Below are positions 26,216-34,269 of a stretch of DNA of 64,000 nt, piece by piece. Below the pieces are notes generated by a model, which ran no database searches, was not told the origin of the DNA, and was given only the letters and a program-made list of their open reading frames with translations. The position numbers and the translations under genes were made by a program. The DNA lies in assembly GCF_000719475.1 (NCBI RefSeq), contig NZ_JOGO01000012.1, positions 1 through 64,000 on the forward strand. Reading direction: 5' to 3'. This stretch comes from Streptomyces sp. NRRL F-5630 (GTDB lineage: Bacteria; Actinomycetota; Actinomycetes; Streptomycetales; Streptomycetaceae). Position 1 is the stretch's first letter, and every line of letters starts with the position of its first letter.

Positions 26216-26934
26216 CGGGCCTCCGTTCCGGCGGCGGCGAGCACACGGCGCATGTCGTGCACGGCCTGCCAGGTTCCGCGCCACGTCCCCGTGACCTTCG
26301 ACGTACCGGTGCGGGGCAGGTACGGGACGTCGCGTTCCTCGACGCGCCAGCCGGCCTCGGCGGCGCGCACGACCATCTGGAGCGGGTAGCCGCTGCGCCG
26401 GTCGCTGAGGGCGAGTTCGCGCAGCGCGGTGCGGCGGGCGAGGCGCAGGGGGCCGAGATCGCGGAGCCCGAGCCCGGTGCGGCGGCGCAGGCTGCGGGCG
26501 AGTGCGGCGTTGCCGAGCCTGGCGTGCAGGGGCCAGCTTCCGGGCGCGGGCCTGCGGCGGCCCAGGACGAGATCGGCGGCGCCTGAGGAGACGCGGTCGG
26601 CGAAGGCGGGCAGGAGGGCGGGGTCGAGCGAGGCGTCGCAGTCGCAGAAGGCGACCAGGTCCGCGGTCGCCGCTTCGAGCCCGGCGTGGCACGCGGCACC
26701 GAAGCCCCGCAACGACTCGGTGACGACGTGCGCCCCGTGGGCGGCGGCGATCTCGGCGGAACCGTCGTCGGAGCCGTTGTCGACGACGACGGCCCGCCAG
26801 CCCTCGGGGACGCGGCCGAGCACCCAGGGCAGGGCGGCGGCCTCGTTGAGGCAGGGGAGCACGAGGTCGACGGGGGCGGGCGGGGTGGCCTCGGGGGCGG
26901 TGAGCGGCGCGGGTGTGGGGGTGGGGTGGTTCAT
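26212..26934 (-). CDS. Family 2 glycosyltransferase (DPM1-like)
   Basis: A 240-residue cytoplasmic GT-A enzyme. A Pro/Thr-rich leader precedes VDLVLPCLNEAAALPWVLGR and VVVDNGSDDGSAEIAA, the donor-binding Asp being in the latter. The metal-binding DxD-like site is DLVAFCDCDASLDP, with two Cys around the acidic residues. LVLGRRRPAPGSWP and YLPRTGTSKVTGTW (the active-site RxGxSK loop) are typical of polyprenyl-phosphate sugar transferases. No membrane helix is present. It probably transfers a sugar onto a lipid carrier. It sits between epimerase and DUF2064 genes on the same strand. Confidence 0.88.
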   Translation of the reverse strand: MNHPTPTPAPLTAPEATPPAPVDLVLPCLNEAAALPWVLGRVPEGWRAVVVDNGSDDGSAEIAAAHGAHVVTESLRGFGAACHAGLEAATADLVAFCDCDASLDPALLPAFADRVSSGAADLVLGRRRPAPGSWPLHARLGNAALARSLRRRTGLGLRDLGPLRLARRTALRELALSDRRSGYPLQMVVRAAEAGWRVEERDVPYLPRTGTSKVTGTWRGTWQAVHDMRRVLAAAGTEAR

Positions 26935-27113
26935 GGGCACACCGTACGAAGACGAATGCCGCGAATCGGGCAGCGCGGCCTCGCGAAACGCGGGGCGGGG
27001 GAAGGTGAGGCGCTGTCCGGGGCCCCCGCCGCGCGTCTCCGGCTCGTCCGCCTCGGCCGCCTGGCGTGTCAGCCTCCGCCGTGCTCGAGCGCCAGCCCCG
27101 CCCCCCTCGCCCC

Positions 27114-28199
27114 TCAGCCCCCGGCCCCCGCGCTCGTCGGCTCGCGCATCGGCTCCCTGGCGAACTCCGCGATGCCTTCGGCGAAGGGGACTTCGGCGCG
27201 CCAGCCCAGCTCGCGCGTCAGGCGGGCGGAGTCGGCCGTGATGTGCCGTACGTCGCCGAGGCGGTACTCGCCGGTGACGCGCGGCGCGGGTCCGCCGCAG
27301 GCGGTGGCGAGGGTACGGGCCATGGCGAGCAGGGTGCGCGGGGTGCCGCTGCCCGTGTTGTAGGCGGTGAGGGTGCCCGGGGGCGTGGCGGACTCGGTGA
27401 GCGCTTCGAGCGCGCGGACGTTGGCCGCCGCGATGTCCCGTACGTGCACGAAGTCCCGCCGCTGCGCCCCGTCCTCGAAGACGCGGGGTGCCTCGCCGCG
27501 CGCGAGCGCGGAGCGGAAGAAGGAGGCGACGCCCGCGTAGGGGGTGTCGCGAGGCATCCCGGGCCCGTAGACGTTGTGGTAGCGCAGGGCGAGGGCGCTG
27601 CCGCCGGTGGCGCGGGCCCAGGCGGCGGTGAGGTGTTCCTGCGCGAGCTTCGTCGCCGCGTAGACGTTGCGGGGGTCGGCGGGCGCGTCCTCGGGGACGA
27701 GGCCGGGCGCGAGGGCCGCGCCGCACGTGGGGCAGCGGGGCTCGAAGAGACCGGCGCGCAGGTCGGCCTCGGCGCGGGGGCCGGGGCGCACGAGTCCGTG
27801 TGCCGCGCAGGTGTAGCGCCCCTCGCCGTAGACGACCATCGAGCCCGCGAGCACGAGCGCGCGGACGCCCGCGCGGGCCGCCGCGGCGAGGAGGACGGCG
27901 GTGCCGAGGTCGTTGCAGCCCACGTAGTCGGCGGCGTCGGCGACGCCGTTGCCGAGGCCGACCATGGCGGCCTGGTGGCTGATCGCGTCGATGCCGCGCA
28001 GGGCCTCGTCGACGGCGGCGGTATCGCGCACGTCGGCGTGGACGAGCCCGGCGGCGCGGGGTGGCGGCACGGTACGCCCGTGGGGGTGCACGGCGGGGAG
28101 CAGGGCGTCGAGGACGAGGGCCTCGTGGCCTCGGTCCGCGAGAGCGGCGACGAGGTGACGGCCGATGAATCCGGCACCGCCGGTGACGAGTACGCGCAT
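27114..28199 (-). CDS. NAD-dependent sugar-nucleotide epimerase/dehydratase (extended SDR) with zinc-ribbon-like insert
   Basis: A 361-residue extended SDR. It has RVLVTGGAGFIGRHLVAALA at the N-terminus, the catalytic Ser region VLAGSMVVYGEG, and the Tyr-x3-Lys pair in NVYAATKLAQEH. An unusual insert of about 40 residues between the Ser and Tyr contains YTCAAHG and, 25 residues later, RCPTCG: a Cys/His pair plus a CPxC pair that could bind zinc. The C-terminal YNTGSGTPRTLLAMA and DVRHITADS are usual for this class. It would supply a nucleotide sugar for the downstream GT2, although the 179-base gap may contain a second promoter. Confidence 0.87.
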   Translation of the reverse strand: MRVLVTGGAGFIGRHLVAALADRGHEALVLDALLPAVHPHGRTVPPPRAAGLVHADVRDTAAVDEALRGIDAISHQAAMVGLGNGVADAADYVGCNDLGTAVLLAAAARAGVRALVLAGSMVVYGEGRYTCAAHGLVRPGPRAEADLRAGLFEPRCPTCGAALAPGLVPEDAPADPRNVYAATKLAQEHLTAAWARATGGSALALRYHNVYGPGMPRDTPYAGVASFFRSALARGEAPRVFEDGAQRRDFVHVRDIAAANVRALEALTESATPPGTLTAYNTGSGTPRTLLAMARTLATACGGPAPRVTGEYRLGDVRHITADSARLTRELGWRAEVPFAEGIAEFAREPMREPTSAGAGG

Positions 28200-28413
28200 G
28201 TGCGGGGACCCTAGGGGCCGCCCGGCGGGGCCAGGGCGGGACGCGCCGGGGGCGGGCGGCGCGGCACTCGGGCGCGGGAGTCCCGGGTGACGGGCCGCGG
28301 CGCGACGGGCACGCGGGTGCCGCCCTCCCCCGCCCCGGCCCGTACGCGCCGGGCGGCGCGCGGTGCCCGCCACCTGCACCCCCCGCCCCGAGCGGCCTCG
28401 CGGGCCCGGCCGT

Positions 28414-29271
28414 TCAGGCCGTCAGGGCCGCCGCGACCTCGCGCAGGAACCGGGCCGTGGCTCGCGGGGCGGGGGCCAGTTCCGGGTTCCAGGGGATGAC
28501 CGGGTGACCGCTCGTCAGGCGGGCCCAGCCGGGGACGCCGGCGAGCGCCGCCGGGGGGACGGCGTTGCCGCGCGCGTCGGCGAGGACGAGGTCGGCGCCG
28601 AGACCGGCCGCGTGCTCCCAGTCGGTGGTGAGCCAGTTGAGGCCGGGCCCGGGGCCGGGGTCGACGAGGTCGACGCCCAGCTCGGCGAGGTGGCGCAGTT
28701 CTGGCCAGGTGCCGGGGCGCGCGAGGTGCACCTGTTCGGTGCCCGCCGCCGAGAGGACGAGGACGCGCGGGGCTCCGGAGCGGGCGGCGGCGTCGCGCAC
28801 CGCCGCGCGGGCTTCCGCGAGGACGTCCCCCGCCGCCGGGTCCGCCGGGGCGCCGAGTGCCTCGGCCAGCTCCGCGAAGCGGGCGACGAGGCGTGTCAGC
28901 GGGGTGCCGCCCGCGACCGAGAGGGCGACGACGGGCACACCGAGGGCCCCGGCGACGCCCTCGTCGACGGCGTAGGCGAAGTGGTCGTCGTAGGTGACGT
29001 CGACGACGAGTTCGGGCGCCACGCCACCGAGCGCCTCCTCGTCGAGCGTCTTGCCCGCGCCGAGGTAGGGCACGTCCGCGGGGAGGCCGCCCGCTTTGAC
29101 CGGGTCGGCCTGCTCGCCGTCATGGCCCGAGCCGAAGATCCCGGCCGGGGTGAGCCCGTACTCGTGGAGCGCGGCTCCGGCGCGTATGTAGGCGACGACG
29201 CGTGCGGGCCGGCGCGCCGCGCGGACCACGCTCCCGCGGTCGTCCGTGAACTCCCAAGTGGTCGATGACAT
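28414..29271 (-). CDS. Periplasmic-binding-fold protein (FepB/BtuF-like) without signal peptide
   Basis: A 285-residue protein similar to iron-siderophore or B12 binding proteins: TWEFTDDRGSVVRAARRPARV, then VAYIRAGAALHEYGLTPAGI, and the helical backbone between two lobes. It has no signal sequence or lipobox: the ATG at 29271 (MSSTTWEF) leads straight into the binding domain, and no better upstream start is visible. A cytoplasmic location follows unless the start is wrong. No permease or ATPase genes adjoin it. The ligand could be a corrinoid or chelate, but this is inference. Confidence 0.75.
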   Translation of the reverse strand: MSSTTWEFTDDRGSVVRAARRPARVVAYIRAGAALHEYGLTPAGIFGSGHDGEQADPVKAGGLPADVPYLGAGKTLDEEALGGVAPELVVDVTYDDHFAYAVDEGVAGALGVPVVALSVAGGTPLTRLVARFAELAEALGAPADPAAGDVLAEARAAVRDAAARSGAPRVLVLSAAGTEQVHLARPGTWPELRHLAELGVDLVDPGPGPGLNWLTTDWEHAAGLGADLVLADARGNAVPPAALAGVPGWARLTSGHPVIPWNPELAPAPRATARFLREVAAALTA

Positions 29272-29397
29272 CCGCTCCACCCCTCCACGGCCCGCCCGGG
29301 GCCCTGGGGCCGTCCGTCGGCCCCGGGTCCCAGACTGAGCCCTGGAAGAGGCGCCGGACAAGGGCGCACCGGCTCCGGGGAAAGTAAACCGGGACAG

Positions 29398-29447
29398 GAC
29401 GATTGTCCGGAACTCGTCTGTTGCCAGTGGCAGTTGACACAATCGTC
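29398..29447. promoter_or_regulatory. Nested inverted repeats between adhP stop and the binding-protein start
   Basis: GACGATTGT (29398-29406) is complementary to ACAATCGTC (29439-29447). A second inverted repeat, TGCC-AGT-GGCA, lies inside it. The element is directly after the adhP stop codon and upstream of the leftward gene at 29271. It could be the adhP terminator, an operator for the downstream gene, or both. It is relatively AT-rich, more like an operator. Confidence 0.45.
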
Positions 29448-29458
29448 GGGGACCGCCC

Positions 29459-30472
29459 TCACCGCAGGTCGAAGACCAGTCGCGCGGTGACCTTGCCCGA
29501 GAGCACCTCGTCGATCGCGAGGTTGATGTCCTCCAGGCGGCGCGTCTCGCGGAGGACACGGGTGCGGCCGAGCCGGTGCAGGCGGAAGACTTCGGCGAGG
29601 TCCTGCCGGGTGCCGACGAGGGAGCCGACCACGCTCTTGCCGCTCAGCACCGTCTCGAACACGGGCAGTTCGAGACTCCCCTCGGCGGGGAGCGCGACGA
29701 GGACGAGGGTGCCACCGCGCCGCAGGGCGCTGTACGCGGCGCGGAAGGAGTCGCGGTCGACGGCGGTGGAGAGCGCGACGTCGGCGCCGCCGAGCCGCGC
29801 GACCTCCTCGGCCACGTCCTGGTCACGGGCGTCGATGACGTGGTCGGCGCCGAGTTCGCGGGCGAGGGCGAGCTTCTCGTCGGTGAGGTCGACGGCGATG
29901 GTCTCGCCGCCGAAGATGCGCGCGTACTGGAGCGCGAGGTGCCCCAGCCCGCCGATCCCCGAGACGAGGACGCGCTGTCCGGGCCGCGTCCCTCCGGCGG
30001 TGACCGCCCGGTACGCGGTAACTCCGGCGCAGGTCAGGGGCGCGGCGTCGAGGGGGTCGATGCCCTCGGGGACGGCCACCACGTAATCGGCGTCGGCGAG
30101 CGCGTACTCGCTGTGCGTGCCGTCGGTCGAGTAGCCGGTGTTCCGCTGCCGGGAGCAGAGCGTCTCCCCGCCCGAGACGCAGTGGTCGCAGTGCCCGCAG
30201 GCGGTGGCGAGCCAGGGCACGGCGACGCGGTCGCCGACCGCGAGGTGCCGGGCCTCGGGGCCGGTGGCCTCGACGATGCCGATGCCCTCGTGGCCGGGCA
30301 CGAAGGGCGGCGAGGGCGTGACCGGCCAGTCGCCGTGCGCCGCGTGGATGTCGGTGCGGCAGAGCCCGGAGGTCTCCATGCGCACGAGTACCTGGCGCCC
30401 GGTGGGCTCGGGGACCTCGCGGTCCTCGATGGCGAGGGGCTCGGTGAAGCCGGTGACGACGGCTGCCTTCAT
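29459..30472 (-). CDS. adhP: Zinc-dependent alcohol dehydrogenase AdhP
   Basis: A 337-residue medium-chain dehydrogenase. ATG 30472 has GGAGG five bases upstream. Catalytic zinc ligands lie in SGLCRTDIHAAHGDWP and VPGHEGIGIVEATG; the structural zinc site is ACGHCDHCVSGGETLC. The Rossmann motif is VLVSGIGGLGHLALQYARIF, and the Asp in TIAVDLTDEK indicates NAD preference. Members oxidise ethanol and other primary alcohols, or work in reverse. The 266 bases upstream of its start hold only GC-rich low-complexity sequence and no recognisable gene. Confidence 0.92.
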   Translation of the reverse strand: MKAAVVTGFTEPLAIEDREVPEPTGRQVLVRMETSGLCRTDIHAAHGDWPVTPSPPFVPGHEGIGIVEATGPEARHLAVGDRVAVPWLATACGHCDHCVSGGETLCSRQRNTGYSTDGTHSEYALADADYVVAVPEGIDPLDAAPLTCAGVTAYRAVTAGGTRPGQRVLVSGIGGLGHLALQYARIFGGETIAVDLTDEKLALARELGADHVIDARDQDVAEEVARLGGADVALSTAVDRDSFRAAYSALRRGGTLVLVALPAEGSLELPVFETVLSGKSVVGSLVGTRQDLAEVFRLHRLGRTRVLRETRRLEDINLAIDEVLSGKVTARLVFDLR

Positions 30473-30738
30473 GCGGGCCTCCGGGGGCTGCGGGGGGAGC
30501 GGGTCGCCGCCGGGGGACGGGGCGGACGCGGCGTCTGCGGGCGCGTGCGGCAGGCGCGGCAGGTGCGGGGGGTACGGAGGGTGCGGCACGTGGGGCGTGT
30601 GCCGCGCCTGCCGTACGGCGAGCCGGGCGAGCGCGAGGGCGCGCAGGACCAGGGCGAGCGCGCGGGCGGCGTGCGGGACCACGCGGCGGGCCGCGCGGCG
30701 CTCGCCGGGGCCCGCGCGCGGTGCCGCCCGGCCGGTGC

Positions 30739-30999
30739 TCAGCGGGCGCCGCCGCCCTCGCCGCCGTACCGCTTCTCGAACTTGGCGACCTGTCCCTCGC
30801 TGTCGACGACCCGCGCCTTGCCGGTGTAGAAGGGGTGGCTCTCGGAGGAGATCTCGACGTCGACGACGGGATAGGTCTCGCCGTCGTCCCACTCGACCGT
30901 CTCGTCGCTGGTCGCGGTCGAGCGGGTCAGGAAGGCGTACCCCGCGGCCCGGTCGCGGAAGACGACGGGGTGGTAGTCGGGCTGCTTGTCCTTCTGCAT
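30739..30999 (-). CDS. rpmE2: Type B ribosomal protein L31
   Basis: An 86-residue protein. It starts with [20 protein letters not shown] and contains [20 protein letters not shown], the L31 signature. The CxxC zinc motif of type A L31 is absent, so it is the zinc-independent paralogue (C-negative). In many bacteria such paralogues are repressed by Zur and replace the zinc form during zinc starvation. I saw no obvious Zur palindrome in the short upstream sequence. The DUF5709 gene lies about 110 bases upstream on the same strand. Confidence 0.95.
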   Translation of the reverse strand: MQKDKQPDYHPVVFRDRAAGYAFLTRSTATSDETVEWDDGETYPVVDVEISSESHPFYTGKARVVDSEGQVAKFEKRYGGEGGGAR

Positions 31000-31107
31000 C
31001 GCTGCGGCTCCTATCGGGGAAGGCCGGTGGAGAAGGCCGTTTCGGGAAGGCCGTCGGGGTCGCGAAAGGCCGCCCGGGGTGCGGGCGGCCTGTCCGCTGC
31101 GGCCGTC

Positions 31108-31617
31108 TCAGGGAAGGTCGTTGACGTCCTCGTCCACGGGGAGGGCGTTCTCGTCGTCCTCGACGACGTGCACGGCGGCCTCCTCGGCGGAGGCCGCGGC
31201 GCCGTCGATGCCGACGTCCGAGGCGACCAGGTCCTTCTCGGTGTCGGGCCCGAGGCCCTCGTCCGGCGCGACGAGCCGCCCGGAACGGTCCTCGCCCACC
31301 TCGTCGTCGCGCAGCTCCCCGTCCGTGTCGAGCGCGTCGCCGAGGCCGTCGCCCTGCGGGTCGCCGATGTCGGGCACCTCCTCGGCGAGCCGCTGGTCCA
31401 GCGATTCGCGCTCCTCGCTCTCGGCGAGCGTGGTGCCGTCCTTGTCCACCGCGAGCGGACGCTCCGGCGGGGAGTACCCCTCGTCGAGGGGGTCCTCCAC
31501 GTCGGGATCGAGCAGCGTGTCCTCGTAGTCGAGCTGGACCGCCTCGTCCTCGCCCGGTTCCTCGGTCGCCTCGGGCTGGTAGACGTCGTCGCCACGGCCC
31601 GTGTCATCGCTGTCCAC
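31108..31617 (-). CDS. DUF5709 acidic protein
   Basis: A 169-residue protein starting at GTG 31617, seven bases after GGGAGGA. It is exceptionally acidic throughout, with repeated Asp/Glu runs (ESLVDSDDTGRGDDVYQPEA is at its beginning). It has the DUF5709 landmarks DTLLDPDVEDPLDEGYSPPE, PERPLAVDKDGTTLAESEER and LDQRLAEEVPDIGDP. No membrane segment or enzymatic motif is seen. It is common in actinobacteria and of unknown function; the composition suggests a disordered, cation- or protein-binding molecule. Confidence 0.85.
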   Translation of the reverse strand: MDSDDTGRGDDVYQPEATEEPGEDEAVQLDYEDTLLDPDVEDPLDEGYSPPERPLAVDKDGTTLAESEERESLDQRLAEEVPDIGDPQGDGLGDALDTDGELRDDEVGEDRSGRLVAPDEGLGPDTEKDLVASDVGIDGAAASAEEAAVHVVEDDENALPVDEDVNDLP

Positions 31618-32732
31618 GAGTGATTCCTCCCGGTCATCGGTGCACGCCGAGCGGCGCCTCCCGGCCAGCGTGGGGGGCCGCGTGGACGCGGGCCACCGCG
31701 CGTGGGCCGAACGAGTGAGCCCGCACGGCTCGTACGGGAGCCCCCGTACCCCGCGCGAGGCCGCGCACGCACCCCGGACGTGGTGCACGCGCGCGGATAC
31801 GGAGCGTGAGGCGGCCAGCGCGTCCGCCACCCGGCGGAGGAGGTGGCACCCGGTGGCCTTGTGCGCCGCACACCTCGACGGGGTGGGGGCGGGACGAGCA
31901 CGGCCCGGGACGCTTCATGACCCCTTCTCCCCGGTCGGGAGCGTGTCCTCGATCACACCGAGAGGTTCTTGGCGGCACGGGCACGCACAAGCGCGACAGC
32001 GCCGCGGACGTCGCGCGTCGGCTCCCCCCGCACTGCCTCGGGGCGCGGCGATCCGGCGGGGACGGCTCACGCGGAGTGACATGGTGCCGGCTTCCAGGCC
32101 CAATTGGTCAACGGTTCTGACGAATTCACGGCGGAAACAGGACACAGCGAGCGGGTCACACGTACGAGGCCGGGCGGTCGCGTACGCCACTGATCAGGCC
32201 GCTCGGCCAGGGGAGCGGTCCTCCGCGAATCGCGGACGGCGCGCGGCGTGCGAGGCCGGAAAGAACACGGGAACACAGGGCGATGCTCTAGCGTTCACCT
32301 CTGTGGGAGGCGAGGCGCGAATCCCCCCTCGCTGCCCCTCCCACCGCGGCCCCTGCCGGTCCCCCCGTCCGGCAGGGGCCGCCCTTTGCCCGGAGCACGC
32401 GGCACGGGCGCAGTGACCCACGCCCGCAGAGCGGCGACGTCGGGGGGCGCCCTCCCGAAGTCGGCGGCCGCCTCCCGCGCCGCCCGAGGGTGCCGCAGCA
32501 GGGTGTGGCGAACGACACCCGCGTGATCTCGGCCGATCCGGCGCCTTCCCGGCCCCCGCCGCTCACCTTGCCCGTGCCGGAACAGGTACTGATCGCCAGG
32601 TGGCCGGGCAGACGTGGTCCGCCCGGTTCGCACCCCCGGCGGGCCCACCACTCCCCCGCTCGCGGCGCTCCGGATCGCGGACGAAGGGCCGGGATCTGGT
32701 GCGCGAGGACCCCGGCCGGTACGCACGGGGAC
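31618..32732. other. About 1.1 kb without a convincing gene
   Basis: No frame in this stretch has a good ribosome-binding site with Streptomyces-like codon use. The best leftward frame (about 31915-32190) contains rare codons such as AGA and TTG and matches nothing I know. Bases about 32095-32160 are locally AT-rich (CAATTGGTCAACGG and GACGAATTC). A hairpin at 32346-32382 is listed separately. The promoter of the DUF5709 gene should be at the left end. The stretch may be decayed sequence or hold an RNA. Confidence 0.5.
32346..32382. terminator. Perfect 14-bp hairpin in the gene-free stretch
   Basis: GCGGCCCCTGCCGG (32346-32359) pairs perfectly with 32369-32382 across a 9-base loop and is followed by CCTTT in the rightward direction. 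No gene ends nearby on the plus strand. It therefore either marks the 3' end of an unannotated RNA or is a second terminator for the leftward acyl-CoA dehydrogenase gene. Confidence 0.6.
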
Positions 32733-32778
32733 ACGGCAGCGCCCCGGCACGGGTCGTCCCGTGCCGGGGCGCTGCCGT
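32733..32778 (-). terminator. Terminator of the acyl-CoA dehydrogenase gene
   Basis: A perfect 21-bp stem (32733-32753 with 32758-32778) closes a four-base TCGT loop. It lies 63 bases past the acyl-CoA dehydrogenase stop codon and is the strongest hairpin in this part of the window. Its symmetry allows termination in both directions. Confidence 0.85.
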
Positions 32779-32841
32779 CAGCGGTCCCCCCGGATTTCCG
32801 GCCCGGGCTTCACCTCGGCGAACCTGCCCGCGACCGGCGTC

Positions 32842-34071
32842 TCAGCGGATCGGCACCCCCGCGAGCGTGCGCGCGATGACGAGCCGCTGGATCTCGCTCG
32901 TGCCCTCGAAAATGGTGTAGATCGCACTGTCCCTGTGCATCCGCTCCACCGGGTACTCGCGCGTGTAGCCGTTGCCGCCGAAGATCTGGATCGCCTGCGC
33001 GGTGACCTGCTTCGCCGTCTCGCTCGCGTAGAGCTTGGACATCGAGCCCTCGGCCGAAGTGAAGGGCTTGCCCGTCGTGGCCATCCAGGAGGCGCGCCAC
33101 ACGAGGAGGCGCGCGGCGTCGATGCGGGTGCGCATGTCGGCGAGCTGGAAGGCGATGCCCTGGTTGTCGATGATGGGGCGGCCGAACTGGGTGCGGGTCT
33201 TCGCGTACTCCAGGGCCTCCTCGTAGGCGGCGCGGGCGGTGCCGACCGCCATCGCGCCGACCGCCGGGCGGGACGCCTCGAAGGTCGCCATCGCCGCGTT
33301 CTTGATCCGCTCGCCGCCCTGCGCCTTCGCCCGCTCGCGGGCCCGCGCGAGGCGCTGGTCGAGCTTCTCCTTGCCGCCGAGCAGGCAGTGCCCCGGCACC
33401 CGGACGTCTTCGAGGACGACCTCGGCGGTGTGCGAGGCGCGGATGCCGTGCTTCTTGAACTTCTGGCCCTGGGAGAGGCCCTTCGTGCCGGGCGGGACGA
33501 TGAAGGAGGCGTGCCCCTTGGAGCCCAGCTCGGGGTCCACGACCGCGACCACGACGTGGACGTTGGCGATCCCGCCGTTCGTCGCCCACGTCTTGGTGCC
33601 GTTGAGCACCCACTCGTCCTTCGCCTCGTCGTAGACCGCGCGGGTGCGCATCCCCGCGACGTCCGAGCCCGCGTCCGGCTCCGAGGAGCAGAAGGCCGCG
33701 ACCTTGACGTCGTCGGGGGTCCCGTACATCTGCGGCACCCAGGTGCCGATCTGCTCCTCGGTGCCGTTGGCGAGCACGCCGACCGCCGCGAGGCCCGTGC
33801 CGACGATCGACAGAGCGATGCCCGCGTCCCCCCAGAACAGTTCCTCCATCGTCATCGGGATGCCGAGCCCGGTCGGGTCGAAGAACTGCTGGGCGTAGAA
33901 GTCCAGCGAGTAGATGCCGAGTTTGGCCGCCTCCTGGATCACCGGCCAGGGCGTCTCCTCGCGCTCGTCCCACTCGGCCGCCGCGGGCCGGATGACGTCG
34001 GCGGCGAAGCCGTGCAGCCAGTCGCGGATCTCCCGCTGCTCCTCGTTGAGATCCATCGTGAACTCGGCCAT
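32842..34071 (-). CDS. Acyl-CoA dehydrogenase
   Basis: A 409-residue flavoenzyme with the three usual domains. The helical N-terminus has MDLNEEQREIRDWLHGFAAD. The beta domain contains the FAD/substrate signature AAFCSSEPDAGSDVAGMRTR and the WVLNGTKTWATNGG strand. The C-terminal helical domain carries AIQIFGGNGYTREYPVERMH and ends with YTIFEGTSEIQRLVIARTL. The Glu in IFEGTSEIQ occupies the catalytic-base position of short/medium-chain enzymes. The enzyme oxidises acyl-CoA to the 2-enoyl-CoA, passing electrons to ETF. It is divergent from the TetR gene at 34270, with palindromes between them, so TetR control is likely. Confidence 0.93.
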   Translation of the reverse strand: MAEFTMDLNEEQREIRDWLHGFAADVIRPAAAEWDEREETPWPVIQEAAKLGIYSLDFYAQQFFDPTGLGIPMTMEELFWGDAGIALSIVGTGLAAVGVLANGTEEQIGTWVPQMYGTPDDVKVAAFCSSEPDAGSDVAGMRTRAVYDEAKDEWVLNGTKTWATNGGIANVHVVVAVVDPELGSKGHASFIVPPGTKGLSQGQKFKKHGIRASHTAEVVLEDVRVPGHCLLGGKEKLDQRLARARERAKAQGGERIKNAAMATFEASRPAVGAMAVGTARAAYEEALEYAKTRTQFGRPIIDNQGIAFQLADMRTRIDAARLLVWRASWMATTGKPFTSAEGSMSKLYASETAKQVTAQAIQIFGGNGYTREYPVERMHRDSAIYTIFEGTSEIQRLVIARTLAGVPIR

Positions 34072-34099
34072 GACCGGCCCCTCCCGCGTGACGAATGCT

Positions 34100-34136
34100 G
34101 TTACCTCAAGTAACCCGAGTCTGTTACCGGCTGGTA
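34100..34136. promoter_or_regulatory. Candidate TetR operators in the acyl-CoA dehydrogenase/TetR gap
   Basis: Two palindromes lie 29-65 bases from the dehydrogenase start: GTTAC-CTCAA-GTAAC (34100-34114) and TACC-GGCT-GGTA (34125-34136). Both share the TTAC/GTAA-type half site. The patch is relatively AT-rich and sits where the dehydrogenase promoter is expected. Binding by the divergent TetR protein is an inference from arrangement. Confidence 0.6.
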
Positions 34137-34269
34137 GAGCATGTCAACCGCCCGCCTCGCCCCCGACGGGCCCCGCACGCGGGTGTTACGTTGCGCGGTG
34201 CGCGGGGCCGTCACGCCTGGTCCGGCGGGCGAAGACGGCACGGAGACGGCACAGGCGGGGAGATTCGTT

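Noticed and set aside
31000..31107. Zur box upstream of the type-B L31 gene
   Set aside because: No TGAAAAT-type palindrome is present in the gap, so Zur control is not supported by sequence here.
31915..32190. Leftward 91-codon frame
   Set aside because: It contains several rare codons, has no ribosome-binding site and no recognisable domain.
32295..32345. tRNA-like T-arm pattern near GCGAATCCCCCC
   Set aside because: No matching acceptor stem, D-arm or anticodon arm could be folded on either strand.
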